A DNA stretch of 64,000 bases from Pseudolactococcus laudensis (GTDB taxonomy: Bacteria; Bacillota; Bacilli; Lactobacillales; Streptococcaceae), in assembly GCF_013449735.1 (NCBI RefSeq), contig NZ_JACBNY010000011.1:1-64000 (forward strand), given 5' to 3'. Within the stretch, counting starts at the first letter, position 1; each line of letters begins with the position of its first letter. Shown in pieces: positions 16,680 to 26,895 of this stretch. The notes under the pieces are model-generated. The model did not search any database. It worked only from the letters and a program-made list of their open reading frames with translations, and was not told where the DNA came from. The translations under genes and the position numbers were made by a program.

Positions 16680-18650
16680 TTAAGCTTCTTTCTTTAGTTT
16701 TTTTAAACCTAAGAAAATCAGAGCTGGTATCGCTAAAAGGATAGCGCCGAGAAGACCGTATTGCTCGATTCTCTCACCAAAACTTACGAATTTTTGTCCG
16801 TTCACATGTTTGTTAGAACCTTGTTGGTCTTTATCATGTGGGATTGACGGATTTTCTTTGTCTTTATTTTTGGTGTAGACAACAGTGAAGTTTTGTGGCG
16901 TAGCATCTAAGCCATTGGTCAAATCATTATGGTCATAGTTTGGAACAGCTTTAAGCGCCTCTGCTAGTGAACCATAACTCTTACCATCTGGAGCGGCTAC
17001 CTCATAGTCATAGCCAGATTTGTGCAAGTCTTTATCTGTTGCATTAAATGAAATCTTAGAGTCACTGCCACCTGTTACAGTCTCTACCGTTTTGCCCTCA
17101 ACAATTAGGTTGGCAGTTTGTTGGACTGGTGTATAGCTGACGGTGAAGTTTTGAGGTATTGGGTCAACACCTGTTGCTGTTGGAATTGCATTATGGTCAT
17201 ATGTGACGTTTTGTTTCAAGGCCTCTGCCAAGGTAGGATACTTGTTGCCATCCGGACCCGTAACCTCATAAGTATAGCCACTTCGTTTCAGATTTGAGTC
17301 ATTTGAATTAAGCGAAATATTTGAATCACTAGGTCCATGTGCAATTTCAATCGTTTGAGCACCTTTAGGGTCACTACTATCACTCACCACATTAACGGTT
17401 TGAAGTTGTGCGGCGTAGATGACGCTAAAGAGTTGATTGCTACTTGGGTCATTGTCAAAGACATGAACGGCATTTGTCGCTGCCTCTAAAGTCGGATATT
17501 CATTACCATCTGGCGCTTTAACAACATAGGTATATCCGTTTCTAACCAGATTTTGTAAGCCTGATGCTGCTGTTTGCAACTGCGTATCCACAACGTTCAG
17601 GTTATAGAAACCTGGGACATTCGGTACCAGTGATAACTGCATGCTAGATTGGTAAAGCTTAGAGTTGCTTGGAATTGGCCGGTCATTATCGTCTAAACCA
17701 GTCATACCTGTTGCAGTTGGATAGATCTTGTTACCTGCTGGGTCATTGAGCGTATGGGCAACCATGCTTTCTGGCATTGGTGTATAACTTGCCGTAAAGA
17801 CTTGTGGCACATCATCTCCTGCAATAACACCCGGTTTACTTGGGTCAATCCTTGGGTTAGTCGGTACAACACTTTTGGCTAAGCCTGACCGAGCGCTCAA
17901 TTTTAGAGGTTGCGTTGAAGGTATTACCGTATCAACTACATCATTATTGCTTGGTGTTCCGTCATATGAGGCGTTAGCTGCAATTGCATTGGCTAAGGTG
18001 TCATACCAAACACCATCTGGCCCATAAATCTTGTAGGTGAATCCTTTTCTTGCTAAGTTTTGTTCACTATCAGCTGTGAAGTGCAAAGAGCCAAAAGAAT
18101 AGCCATCAGTTGTCGTCGTTATCGGTTTACCACCCGCCGTATCTGGGTCAGTCGCATCCGTCTGAAGGACAGCAACTTGTTTGAGTGAGGCATAATACAA
18201 GTTGACGTGCTGATTCACACCGTCTGCCGTGTCATAAGTTTTTGTTTTTGTTTCTTGTGATGCGTCAATCAGCCTATAACCTGGATAAGCGGTTTGCAAG
18301 GCTGAATAATCAACTTTATCATCAGAGACACCCGCAAGCGTTGCAGGATTGGCTAAGTTTGTCCATGTTTTACCGCCGTCACGGCTGATTTCGAAATCGA
18401 CAATGACTTGTTGCGGGTTGGCTTGATAGGTCAGGATAACCTGTTGTACAGACCCTGTATTGGTGTCATAACGTTCGGCAGAATTTCTACCATCAGTTAT
18501 CAAAGTATAGCCGGGGATATTGGGAACAATTGATGCATAGTCAATGACACCATTTGAAGTACCAGTTAATTCTGTCGGCTGTTTTAAACTATTGCCCTTA
18601 TTATCTTGATAGATAACTTCAACTTTTTCTTCAAGTGGTTGATAAACCAT
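16680..18650 (-). CDS. C-terminal fragment of the giant MucBP adhesin
   Basis: This 656-residue frame opens inside a repeat (MVYQPLEEKVEVIYQ), so its ATG is an internal codon rather than a real start. It carries about seven MucBP or MucBP_2-type repeats with the recurring (P/S)GYxYxV and ADATDP-like patterns. The end has a hydrophobic helix (about 632-650, LLGAILLAIPALIFL) and KKLKKEA, the shape of a sortase signal. The place where LPXTG should be reads FVSFGE, so sortase anchoring is unlikely. On its own it has no signal peptide and would not be exported. Confidence 0.75.
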   Translation of the reverse strand: MVYQPLEEKVEVIYQDNKGNSLKQPTELTGTSNGVIDYASIVPNIPGYTLITDGRNSAERYDTNTGSVQQVILTYQANPQQVIVDFEISRDGGKTWTNLANPATLAGVSDDKVDYSALQTAYPGYRLIDASQETKTKTYDTADGVNQHVNLYYASLKQVAVLQTDATDPDTAGGKPITTTTDGYSFGSLHFTADSEQNLARKGFTYKIYGPDGVWYDTLANAIAANASYDGTPSNNDVVDTVIPSTQPLKLSARSGLAKSVVPTNPRIDPSKPGVIAGDDVPQVFTASYTPMPESMVAHTLNDPAGNKIYPTATGMTGLDDNDRPIPSNSKLYQSSMQLSLVPNVPGFYNLNVVDTQLQTAASGLQNLVRNGYTYVVKAPDGNEYPTLEAATNAVHVFDNDPSSNQLFSVIYAAQLQTVNVVSDSSDPKGAQTIEIAHGPSDSNISLNSNDSNLKRSGYTYEVTGPDGNKYPTLAEALKQNVTYDHNAIPTATGVDPIPQNFTVSYTPVQQTANLIVEGKTVETVTGGSDSKISFNATDKDLHKSGYDYEVAAPDGKSYGSLAEALKAVPNYDHNDLTNGLDATPQNFTVVYTKNKDKENPSIPHDKDQQGSNKHVNGQKFVSFGERIEQYGLLGAILLAIPALIFLGLKKLKKEA

Positions 18651-18742
18651 GTAGACGATTTGATTAACGTTGTCGTTACTATCATATTTTGTCGTACCTG
18701 TTCGACCGTTTGTCTTTAAAGTATAACCTGGATAGCTGTCTG

Positions 18743-21700
18743 TTAAGCCATTATACTGCCTGATGTGCCGGTTAGGGTCACGTCAGGAATGGCAATCCCC
18801 TTATCATCGACAATTGGATTACCTGAGGCATCCACAAATTTGACGATTGCTTTTTGAACGTCAGGTGTGTAGAGGTACTCGATTGCTGTCTTAGCGTTTT
18901 CTGTTGCATTGGGTGTAAAGACAGACGTTACCGCATTCGCGTCTGCGACTGTTGTTGCCTTTTCAGTAGCATTGACTGTCATGCTCTTGAAGGTGTAACC
19001 GGCAATTGGTACAGCGCCACTTACTGGAATCTTCGCATCCGTTTGCCCGTTAATAGTACCTGTTACTGTACCCGTAGGGACTGCAGCGTTTAGGTCATTA
19101 CCATTTGCACTTGTTGTGTAATTGACCGTTGCTTGGGTCGTTTGTGCTTGATAGTAGAAATAGATGTCTGGGGTTACCAGTTGACCATTCACTGTCGTCC
19201 ACATGACTGGTTGGCTGTTGGTGTTGTCTAAACCAGCCTTAACTAAGTCATAGCCTTGTGGTGCGTCGACTGCTTTTACAGTTGTAGGCGCTTGATTACT
19301 GAAACCATTCAACGTGATTTCACCCGGGGTTAACCCAGGTATTGTTTGACCGCTAAGGCCACCGCCTGCATACAGATAATGAACATTGACGGTTTGTGCA
19401 TTGGCTTTGTAGACAAATTTGACTTCGTCAGGTTGTGTTGCGCCACCACCAGTAAAGATAAGATTTAACAGGTTGGCAGTTTTATCTATCACACCAGCCG
19501 CCGTCGTATATTCGATATGGTCGAATGTATAGCCTGCCATTTCGACCTGGCCACTTGTTGGAATCGGCTGGTCTGTCGTGCCACTTGCATTTAGGGAAAC
19601 CGGTGTGGCTGCATATTGGGAAATATCCTTACCAGCCTCATCCACGTATTTCATAGTCGCGACATTATTTTGATTAGCGGTGTAAGTAACTGTGATATTT
19701 GAATTAATTAATGTACCGTCTGTATTAATCGCAAAGCTTGGATTAACACTTGTCACATTTGGTGTGTAGCCTTGAAGAGTTGGCACTACAATTGGTTTTG
19801 CCACATCAATTGGTGTATTATCCAGATTAGTTGTATAGGTTGTCCCGTTGGTCACACCATTGGCTGTTGTCACGACTTGTGAACCAGCTGCAAAGTCAGC
19901 GTCTGCGACTGGACCATTTTTAGAGGAGCCATCATTTTGATCATAGACATAATTGATCGCCACGCTTTGCTTAGAAGGTTTGTAGTAGATGTCGAGGTCA
20001 TCTGCACCTGACGTATAAGGCATAGTTGTGGTTGTTTTTGCGGGTTGTGTTGTTGAATTAGTTGTACCATAAATATAGTTGTTAAACGCATAACCTGGGA
20101 TATCAAAGGCACCACTGTAAGTAAAATTAGAACCTGTTAAAACGTCAGTTGTTAAGATTGGATTCTTATTATTAGCGTGGATGAGGTCGATTAAATTATC
20201 ATTAGCAGTCGTCAAATACTGAATTTTAATTTTATTTGTAACTGGTGCTACATAGTAGTAATAATCTGCTTTCGTCAGGTTACCATCAGTACCTGTTGTC
20301 CAATCAATCGTTTGAGCTGTGGGGCTGATTTTCCAACCATTTGGAACACTTGGTAATGTATCAAGCGTTCCTGGCGCATTACTGTAACTAGTAACAGTTT
20401 TCGCTGGTAAGCCTGGTACATCGTCACCATTATTCGAGTTATTAGGGGCATTGGGGTCATTCTCAATTGGTGTGCCGTTATAAGTACCATTATAACCTGG
20501 TGGCAATTGGAAAACATAATGCACTGTAACTTGCTGTTCATCAGGCACATAAATGACTTCTAACTTATCAGGGTTAGCCGTCGCATCGAAAGGAACTAGA
20601 CTAATGTCAGGAACCTCCACACCGTTAGCCGTCCGAGATTCAATAGAATAGCCTGGGATAATCGGTGCAGAAACACCAAGCGGCTGGTCGGTCACCCCAA
20701 CAGCAGTCGTCGCTGCGCCACGCGTTTGACTTGATGTTGCTGGCACAAGATGAGTAAAATCAGGATTACCATTACTATCTCGACTTGCAATGAGATAGGA
20801 AATTTCAGCATTCTGATTATTAGCTGTGTAAGTCACGTCTATATCCGATGTTACCAATTGTCCATTTGGCGTATTATTTGCTTGAATGGCAAAATCTGGT
20901 GTTACTTGTGACACACTAGCTGTGTAACCTGGAATCGTCGGCACATTAATCGACGCACCTATTGTATTAGACTTACCAGTTGCAGAATCTTGCGGTGTTA
21001 CCCCACCAAAATCAGCTACTGGCACTTCACCATTTTTCGGTGAATCATCATCACTGCTATATAAATAGTGAATTTTCACCTCTTGGTCATTCGGCGCGTA
21101 GACAAATTCTATCTTGTCTGTTCCAGTCGTATAAAGTGCCTTGCTCAAATCAGCAAGATCGACATTTGTACTGCCATCGTTATACTTAAACCCTACGAGG
21201 GTATAGCCCGACACACTTGGACCAGTCGTCATAATGACACCGTCTGTATAGCCATTCTGACTGGTTGGATTGCTACCGATATAAGGCGTAAGGGTATTGC
21301 CTGATTCATCCACATAAGTAATCGTTGCAGAATCAGGACTTGCGCTATACGTCACGGTAATCTCGGGCTCCGTCGGACTACCATTACCATCCACCGTAAA
21401 TTTCGGCGTGATAGTCGTCACATTTGGCGTATAACCTGGAATCGTTGGTACCGTAATTGGTGTCGTAGTCGCAGCTGAATTGACATCTGTCTTATAAGAT
21501 GTCCCATTTGTCACACCAACCGCTTTTGTTGGTACAGCTTGACCACTTTCAAAATCACCAGACGGCACCGGACCATTTTTAGGCGCACCATAAACGTAAT
21601 TAATATTAACCGTTAGAGATTTCGCTGTATAACTAACAATAAAGGTCTGAGGTTCACTATCTGTTGTGCTCGTACCATTTGCCGTCGCGTCATAAACACC

Positions 21701-24700
21701 GTCAGCAGCCAGCGCATCAGCAAGAGTGTCATAGCTCTTGTTATTCGGCGCTAACACTTGATAACTATAACCAGGTCGTGCAAGATCGCTATCTGTTTTG
21801 AGGAAACTAATAGCTTGCGCCGTCACCCTATTTCGAGTATCGACCGTTTGCGCACCCGCTGGGTCCGTCGCATCCGTTTGCAAAATCGCGGTTTGACTAC
21901 TTGGCGTGTAGCTGACCGTAAAGACCTGCGGATTACTGTCGGCCTGACCACTCGCAATCGTATTGTTGTTGTAAGTCGCATTGGCTGCAAGGGCTAGCGC
22001 CAATGTCGGATAACTAGCAGAAACCTTGTCACCATTTGAGTTAGTGTAGCTGACCGTAACATTGTAATTGTAGCCAGCTCTTACCAAATCATCATCGGAT
22101 TTGGTAAACTGAATCGTACTTGCAGTCGGACCTGTTACCGTTCGATAGGTTAAACCACTCGCATTTGCAGGGTCTGAATTATCAGTTTTCAAAATAGCAG
22201 TCTGTGTTTGTGGTGTGTAGGTTACGTTATAAACTTGCGGTGCTGTATCGCCGTCACCATTGTTATAAACTGGACTACTTGCATTTTTATTACTAGTGCT
22301 ATCGTAGTCACCCTCAATGTTTGTTACCACCTTACCACTTGCATCAGTAATGGTATAGTCATAGCCAGGACGTGCGAAACTATCGGTTGACACACTATAA
22401 CTTTGGGCTGTTCGACCATCTTGATAAAGGGTTGGTGTATTTTTCGGGTCATGAATAAAGTTAACCTGAACACTTTGGATATCACGCGCCAAATACACGA
22501 TATAATCCGTTGTACCTGGTACGAAAGTTAAGCGTTTTGCCGTGTCTCCACCATTTAACAAATCATTGTCATTTGTCAAACTAGCTAGGGATGCCCCCAT
22601 TGGGTCAAGACTCCAACCACTTGGTACATTGATGTTACTTGCCGATACACCGAAGGTTTGGATGCTACCGATTGCACCAGTTACGGTTTGGGTAGCTAGA
22701 CCTGGGACAGGATTGGCTGTGAAGGTGTACTTGCCAGTCTCATCATAGGTTGCCTCGTTAAAATGGATAGCGTGCGTGGCATTGCTTGCGGCGTAAGTTA
22801 CAGTATAGGTGATATTAGCACCATCACTTGTAAAGCTAGAAGGCAGGGTGCTACTTGTATAACTCTTGCCATTGCTATCAGTGATAGTCCAAGTGTAGCC
22901 TGAAATATCTGGAACAGATAGCGAGTAAGTACCGTCTGTTTTAGTATCAATGGTGACACTCTTTGGTAGACTAGGCGCTGTGTATGCGACCGTGTCTACT
23001 GATGTACTAGATGCAACATCAGTATGCGTGTCCGTCGCATAGGTATAGTTAACCAAAACACTAGCATTTCTTGGTGCATAATCAATCGTATAATCTTGCG
23101 GCGAGCTATCAGTTGTTGCTGCACCATTATTCGTCTTATCATAGATAATAGTAAATTGACTATTTGAGAGACTGACGACATTACCGTCAGGGCCTGTGAC
23201 CGTTGCGACATAACCATTAATCTGAGGCACACTAACGACTTGAGTCCCACCTGTTACGCCAGTGTAAGGCGCGTTGTTCATACCCGCTAAGGTATTTTTG
23301 CCGTTCGTCACACCCTGACCACTTGGTGCATTTGTAACTGTAATGTCAGCTTGTTGGACATCTTTAGTATATTGGTAGACAATCGCAGCTTGATAATTCG
23401 GGACAAGACCACTTGCCATATTCGTCATATCATCCCAATTCCAGTCAATTTGATAAGGAGGTGTTTTGTCTTGGGTTGTTCCATCTGGTCTATCACTCCA
23501 ATAGTAACCTGACACATGGTAACCAGCTGGAATAACACTAATCGTTTGTAAATCAGAGGTTTGCTTGTCTGTGGTCACGACACCACCGCCTGTATTGCCA
23601 AATAAGGCGTAAAAACCAAATCCCTCTTGGGTGGTTTCGTTTCTACCACCTGTTTGACTAGCAAAACTGCCTGGTAGCGCAGTCAAAGCCCCGATTGGGC
23701 TACCGCTGCTATCGACTTGTTGAGAATAATAGTTAACTTGTGCTTGCCAACCAGAATAAGTCACATCAATCACAATTGATGTTGCACCAAATGAGCCTGC
23801 AGGGACAGTCGTCATGACTTGTGAGGGACCACCATTAATTGACACATTAGAAGAATAGCCAGAAATTTGCGTGATTGGTATGGCATCATAACTACCATCG
23901 GTCGTACCTGAAATGGTGTTAAATGATGTAGAACCGTCAGGATTAGTATAGTTGACTGTGATAGTTTGCGCATTTGCGACATAGTTCACGGATACATTTT
24001 GTGGGGCGTTGTCAATATTACTTGTACCATTACTTGTATTATCCGCGACAATCCCCGTAATCTTATTACTGGTTTTTTGTTTACCGTCAGGATAAGTAAT
24101 GACAGCCGTATATCCGTCAATCGTCGGTACAGTGATATCACTAAAAATCGTATCCGTTGTACCAAGACACGTTTTTTCGTCACTAGTCAACTGACTGTTG
24201 AGATTATGTCCGCCTGGGAAAATATAGTTGACGTTTAACTGTTGCACATCTGCCGTCGCTGTTAAGCTATAATTTTGCGGCGTTTTATCACTTGTCGCTT
24301 GCAAATTATTGGTAGCATCAAAATTACCTGAAATAGAGGCTAACGGTAAAGCTAAGCTAGCGTCACTAGGGTCTTTCGCACTAATTAAATGATAACCTGG
24401 CGCAGGTAATCCGAGTAAGTCAAAACTATAACTCTCCCCTGTCAAACCTGTTTGGGTCAAGGTTATCGGTGTCTTAGCGTTGTTATCATAATTCAGCGTG
24501 ACATTGGCCTCTTGATAGTCTTTAGCGATTTCAAAAAGTAGGGTTGCTTTATCTTTCCCCTTACTTTCACTACTAACATCATTAGCCGAAAGGGCGCCTG
24601 TTGGCAGAGGAGTAGTCGTTGCACTACCGTCTTTACTCCAATAAACTTTACCTGTTAAGTGATAACCATCAGGTATGACACTACTTGCTTGTAGTTTAGG

Positions 24701-26119
24701 CGTTTCCGCATCGGGCGTCGTTGTGACATCTGTTACAAGACTTGACGTCACCGCTTGACCTATCGTTGGTTGGCTAGGCGTCAAACTATCACTTGATTTT
24801 AGCTCACTCGCATGCGTCGTATCCACATTACCAGCAGTCGTCACAATCCCATAGTTAATCGCCACATTATCTGCTGTATAAGATACAACAAAAGGTTGAG
24901 CTGTCGCATCTGTCGTCACACCATAGCCATTCGCATCATCATTATAATTAGGATTAGCCGCAAGTGCATCCGCTAACGTATCATACGACTGATTATCTGG
25001 ACCCGTTACCGTATAGGTATAGCCAGGTGCAGTCAAGTCTTTGTCTGTTGTCTTGAAAGTAATCGGCTGATTTGTCGCACCAGAATTGGTCATATCCGCA
25101 CCATCTATGCTAATTGGTACAGGCACACCAGGTGTCTTGGAAACAGCAGTAAGCGGAGCTGACTGATAATCACCTTGATACTGAATGTTCAAGGTATTAC
25201 CAGGCACCGTTGTCCCATTATTAATCGTATCAGACCCCACTGTAATATCTGTTGTCCCGCTAGGCACAAGCGAATAACCTTGGAAACTTGGTGCCGTAAA
25301 AGCATAAGTATCCGTTCCTGCATTAGCAGAGCCACCAGTAATCCCAATCGTATCCGTAGTATTGGCTACAAATTTCGTGGCAGGTCGCAACTGTTTATCG
25401 TTTTGGTCAAGATAGTTAACAATCGTCGTCCCAGTCCCTAACTCAAGTGTAAAGTTAGTAATGTGAGTCCCCATTTGGGTATAAGCAAGGTTATAACCTG
25501 CCATGACACCAACAGACATTGAGGTATTCGTCAGGTTAATCGTTCTTGTAAAAGTCTGTAGTGAACTTGTGGTGACTTTAACAGTTATCGTTCCAGTATT
25601 ATCATCATTATAGACATAGTTGACTGCAACTGGTGCAGTAAGGTCAGGAGCACCACCTGAGCCTCCCCATTTATTGGCATCTTTTCCCGAACTTGTTGTG
25701 ACACCATTCAAGGTACTAATCGCTTGCTGCTGGTCAGTCGTCGAATTGGCGGTATTTAAAAGACCGTTTGCCCCAGTACTACGCCAACCCATGACCTGAT
25801 TACCCATTTTATAAAGTGCTCCGGGATTAACACCAAGTGACGAGTCACCAAAACCAACAGGTGTATAATTGCCCGAGTTAGAATCTTGAGATGAGCTATT
25901 ATTATAAAAATCAATCCCCCAGTTTAATGAGTTAGGCAAGCCGTTAAGTCCCAAACCGCCTCCAAATTGTTTGGTACCACCTGCAGTTGCAAGCTGAGTA
26001 GGCGCTGTTGGTGATAAGACCAGACCGATAAAATCCCCAACACCATAACCGCTTGCTAATCCACCTGAATTTAGCCGAACAAGGTCGAGAGTGAAATTGA
26101 AAGTCCAATCCTTAGTCAT
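18743..26119 (-). CDS. Central fragment of the giant adhesin: L-type lectin domain and MucBP repeats
   Basis: This 2,458-residue frame begins with the rest of a bacterial L-type lectin domain (about 1-235; GVGDFIGLVLSP, GGLGLNGLPNSLNWGIDFY with the core GLPNSLNWG). About twenty-two repeats of two kinds follow. One kind is MucBP_2-like (form: QTAILxTDATDPAxA...RPGYxYxV...YDTLADALAA). The other is classic MucBP (VxYVDExG or YVYxxxxxNGPV...PGYTPNV). MucBP proteins bind mucin or host glycans and extend lectins from the wall. The ATG at its start is internal, and the frame is joined to its signal peptide only if the upstream frameshift is repaired. Confidence 0.85.
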   Translation of the reverse strand: MTKDWTFNFTLDLVRLNSGGLASGYGVGDFIGLVLSPTAPTQLATAGGTKQFGGGLGLNGLPNSLNWGIDFYNNSSSQDSNSGNYTPVGFGDSSLGVNPGALYKMGNQVMGWRSTGANGLLNTANSTTDQQQAISTLNGVTTSSGKDANKWGGSGGAPDLTAPVAVNYVYNDDNTGTITVKVTTSSLQTFTRTINLTNTSMSVGVMAGYNLAYTQMGTHITNFTLELGTGTTIVNYLDQNDKQLRPATKFVANTTDTIGITGGSANAGTDTYAFTAPSFQGYSLVPSGTTDITVGSDTINNGTTVPGNTLNIQYQGDYQSAPLTAVSKTPGVPVPISIDGADMTNSGATNQPITFKTTDKDLTAPGYTYTVTGPDNQSYDTLADALAANPNYNDDANGYGVTTDATAQPFVVSYTADNVAINYGIVTTAGNVDTTHASELKSSDSLTPSQPTIGQAVTSSLVTDVTTTPDAETPKLQASSVIPDGYHLTGKVYWSKDGSATTTPLPTGALSANDVSSESKGKDKATLLFEIAKDYQEANVTLNYDNNAKTPITLTQTGLTGESYSFDLLGLPAPGYHLISAKDPSDASLALPLASISGNFDATNNLQATSDKTPQNYSLTATADVQQLNVNYIFPGGHNLNSQLTSDEKTCLGTTDTIFSDITVPTIDGYTAVITYPDGKQKTSNKITGIVADNTSNGTSNIDNAPQNVSVNYVANAQTITVNYTNPDGSTSFNTISGTTDGSYDAIPITQISGYSSNVSINGGPSQVMTTVPAGSFGATSIVIDVTYSGWQAQVNYYSQQVDSSGSPIGALTALPGSFASQTGGRNETTQEGFGFYALFGNTGGGVVTTDKQTSDLQTISVIPAGYHVSGYYWSDRPDGTTQDKTPPYQIDWNWDDMTNMASGLVPNYQAAIVYQYTKDVQQADITVTNAPSGQGVTNGKNTLAGMNNAPYTGVTGGTQVVSVPQINGYVATVTGPDGNVVSLSNSQFTIIYDKTNNGAATTDSSPQDYTIDYAPRNASVLVNYTYATDTHTDVASSTSVDTVAYTAPSLPKSVTIDTKTDGTYSLSVPDISGYTWTITDSNGKSYTSSTLPSSFTSDGANITYTVTYAASNATHAIHFNEATYDETGKYTFTANPVPGLATQTVTGAIGSIQTFGVSASNINVPSGWSLDPMGASLASLTNDNDLLNGGDTAKRLTFVPGTTDYIVYLARDIQSVQVNFIHDPKNTPTLYQDGRTAQSYSVSTDSFARPGYDYTITDASGKVVTNIEGDYDSTSNKNASSPVYNNGDGDTAPQVYNVTYTPQTQTAILKTDNSDPANASGLTYRTVTGPTASTIQFTKSDDDLVRAGYNYNVTVSYTNSNGDKVSASYPTLALALAANATYNNNTIASGQADSNPQVFTVSYTPSSQTAILQTDATDPAGAQTVDTRNRVTAQAISFLKTDSDLARPGYSYQVLAPNNKSYDTLADALAADGVYDATANGTSTTDSEPQTFIVSYTAKSLTVNINYVYGAPKNGPVPSGDFESGQAVPTKAVGVTNGTSYKTDVNSAATTTPITVPTIPGYTPNVTTITPKFTVDGNGSPTEPEITVTYSASPDSATITYVDESGNTLTPYIGSNPTSQNGYTDGVIMTTGPSVSGYTLVGFKYNDGSTNVDLADLSKALYTTGTDKIEFVYAPNDQEVKIHYLYSSDDDSPKNGEVPVADFGGVTPQDSATGKSNTIGASINVPTIPGYTASVSQVTPDFAIQANNTPNGQLVTSDIDVTYTANNQNAEISYLIASRDSNGNPDFTHLVPATSSQTRGAATTAVGVTDQPLGVSAPIIPGYSIESRTANGVEVPDISLVPFDATANPDKLEVIYVPDEQQVTVHYVFQLPPGYNGTYNGTPIENDPNAPNNSNNGDDVPGLPAKTVTSYSNAPGTLDTLPSVPNGWKISPTAQTIDWTTGTDGNLTKADYYYYVAPVTNKIKIQYLTTANDNLIDLIHANNKNPILTTDVLTGSNFTYSGAFDIPGYAFNNYIYGTTNSTTQPAKTTTTMPYTSGADDLDIYYKPSKQSVAINYVYDQNDGSSKNGPVADADFAAGSQVVTTANGVTNGTTYTTNLDNTPIDVAKPIVVPTLQGYTPNVTSVNPSFAINTDGTLINSNITVTYTANQNNVATMKYVDEAGKDISQYAATPVSLNASGTTDQPIPTSGQVEMAGYTFDHIEYTTAAGVIDKTANLLNLIFTGGGATQPDEVKFVYKANAQTVNVHYLYAGGGLSGQTIPGLTPGEITLNGFSNQAPTTVKAVDAPQGYDLVKAGLDNTNSQPVMWTTVNGQLVTPDIYFYYQAQTTQATVNYTTSANGNDLNAAVPTGTVTGTINGQTDAKIPVSGAVPIAGYTFKSMTVNATEKATTVADANAVTSVFTPNATENAKTAIEYLYTPDVQKAIVKFVDASGNPIVDDKGIAIPDVTLTGTSGSIMA

Positions 26120-26595
26120 GTCAATCTGTTGATTGAAGGCAACGGCACCAGTTTTTTATTGATATCATTTTGGGTTGGGGTCAATATTGTATAATTTGTC
26201 CCATTAATCGTTTGGTTATGCGCCAAATCAGCCGTACCAGTACTGCTAACCGTAAAAGCACTCTGATAATTACTATTATCATAAGTCGCCGAATGACTTT
26301 CACCCACCTGAGTCGTATCTGTCACATTATCAATCGTTGGTGTTGTTACTGCAGCAAAAGGAACGATACCCAAGGCTGGTTTAGCAGTTTGAGGTGTCGT
26401 GAGTGCGTTATTATACAGTGTCGGAAAATTTGACGTTACAAGACTATCATCTGCCGCTACATTTTTTTCAGCAAAAGACAGACCAGGAACAATCGTCGCA
26501 AAAATAAGACCAGTCACAACCCATCTTTTTTTGACTTTACGTAGCACAAACCGCTTTTTATAGTCAGCCCCCGCCCTTTTTAATGTTCCTCTCTT
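26116..26595 (-). CDS. N-terminal fragment of the giant adhesin with KxYKxGKxW-type signal peptide
   Basis: I choose ATG 26593-26595 (MKRGTLKRAGADYKKRF), with AGAGG eight bases upstream; the open frame reaches 26649 without a better site. The basic YKKRFVLRKVKKRWVVTG segment followed by a hydrophobic core and an Ala-rich cleavage region (FAEKNVAA) matches the long KxYKxGKxW signal peptides of large LAB and streptococcal surface proteins. The mature part (about 45-155) is the start of the lectin region. It shifts frame after DINKK and stops at 26116. A TATAAT at 26669-26674 could serve as its -10. Confidence 0.8.
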   Translation of the reverse strand, partial: KRGTLKRAGADYKKRFVLRKVKKRWVVTGLIFATIVPGLSFAEKNVAADDSLVTSNFPTLYNNALTTPQTAKPALGIVPFAAVTTPTIDNVTDTTQVGESHSATYDNSNYQSAFTVSSTGTADLAHNQTINGTNYTILTPTQNDINKKLVPLPSINRLT

Positions 26596-26860
26596 CATAA
26601 TCGATGCCTCTTTCTTCATAACTCTCATTAAACAGAAAAATAAGTTCATATTTATTTTTTTATTTTTAATTATATAGCAACCATTTGGTCACCTTATCAC
26701 TTTAATTTTAGCACAAAACCTTATTTTTCTCTATTATTCAACCTTATTTTTTATCAATAAATGACATTAATCCCTTATTTTGTCATAAGACAAGAAAACC
26801 AACTCTAATTTTTCTAGCAACAATTTATTTTGGCTCACATTTTCTAATTTTACGACAAAA

Positions 26861-26895
26861 AAAAGAACTCGCAAGATCTCCTCGCTAGTTCTTTT
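26861..26895 (-). terminator. Terminator of the two-component system operon
   Basis: AAAAGAACT (26861-26869) and AGTTCTTTT (26887-26895) close a hairpin that overlaps the kinase stop codon. Eight U residues follow on the minus-strand RNA. Further pairing inside (GC..GC) extends the stem. Confidence 0.75.

Larger units (their letters stand above)
16680..26595 (-). pseudogene. Giant lectin/MucBP adhesin gene with two single-base frameshifts
   Basis: Three consecutive minus-strand frames read as one protein of about 3,300 residues once two single bases are restored. The first break is in the A-run at 26152-26157 (T6 on the + strand): one more A joins DINKK directly to TGAVAFNQQIDMTKDW. The second is near 18740-18745: one more T turns AGTATAAT into AGTTATAAT, joining TSGS to YNGLTDSYPGYT. 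In order, the joined protein has a KxYKxGKxW-type signal peptide, an L-type lectin domain, about thirty MucBP-like repeats, and a C-terminal hydrophobic helix with a basic tail. The three pieces are described separately. No LPXTG sorting motif is found. Confidence 0.8.

Noticed and set aside
26150-26160. Programmed frameshift in the adhesin gene
   Set aside because: The A6 run could slip, but there is no upstream Shine-Dalgarno stimulator or clear downstream pseudoknot. The second break at about 18742 has no slippery site, so loss of frame is the simpler reading.
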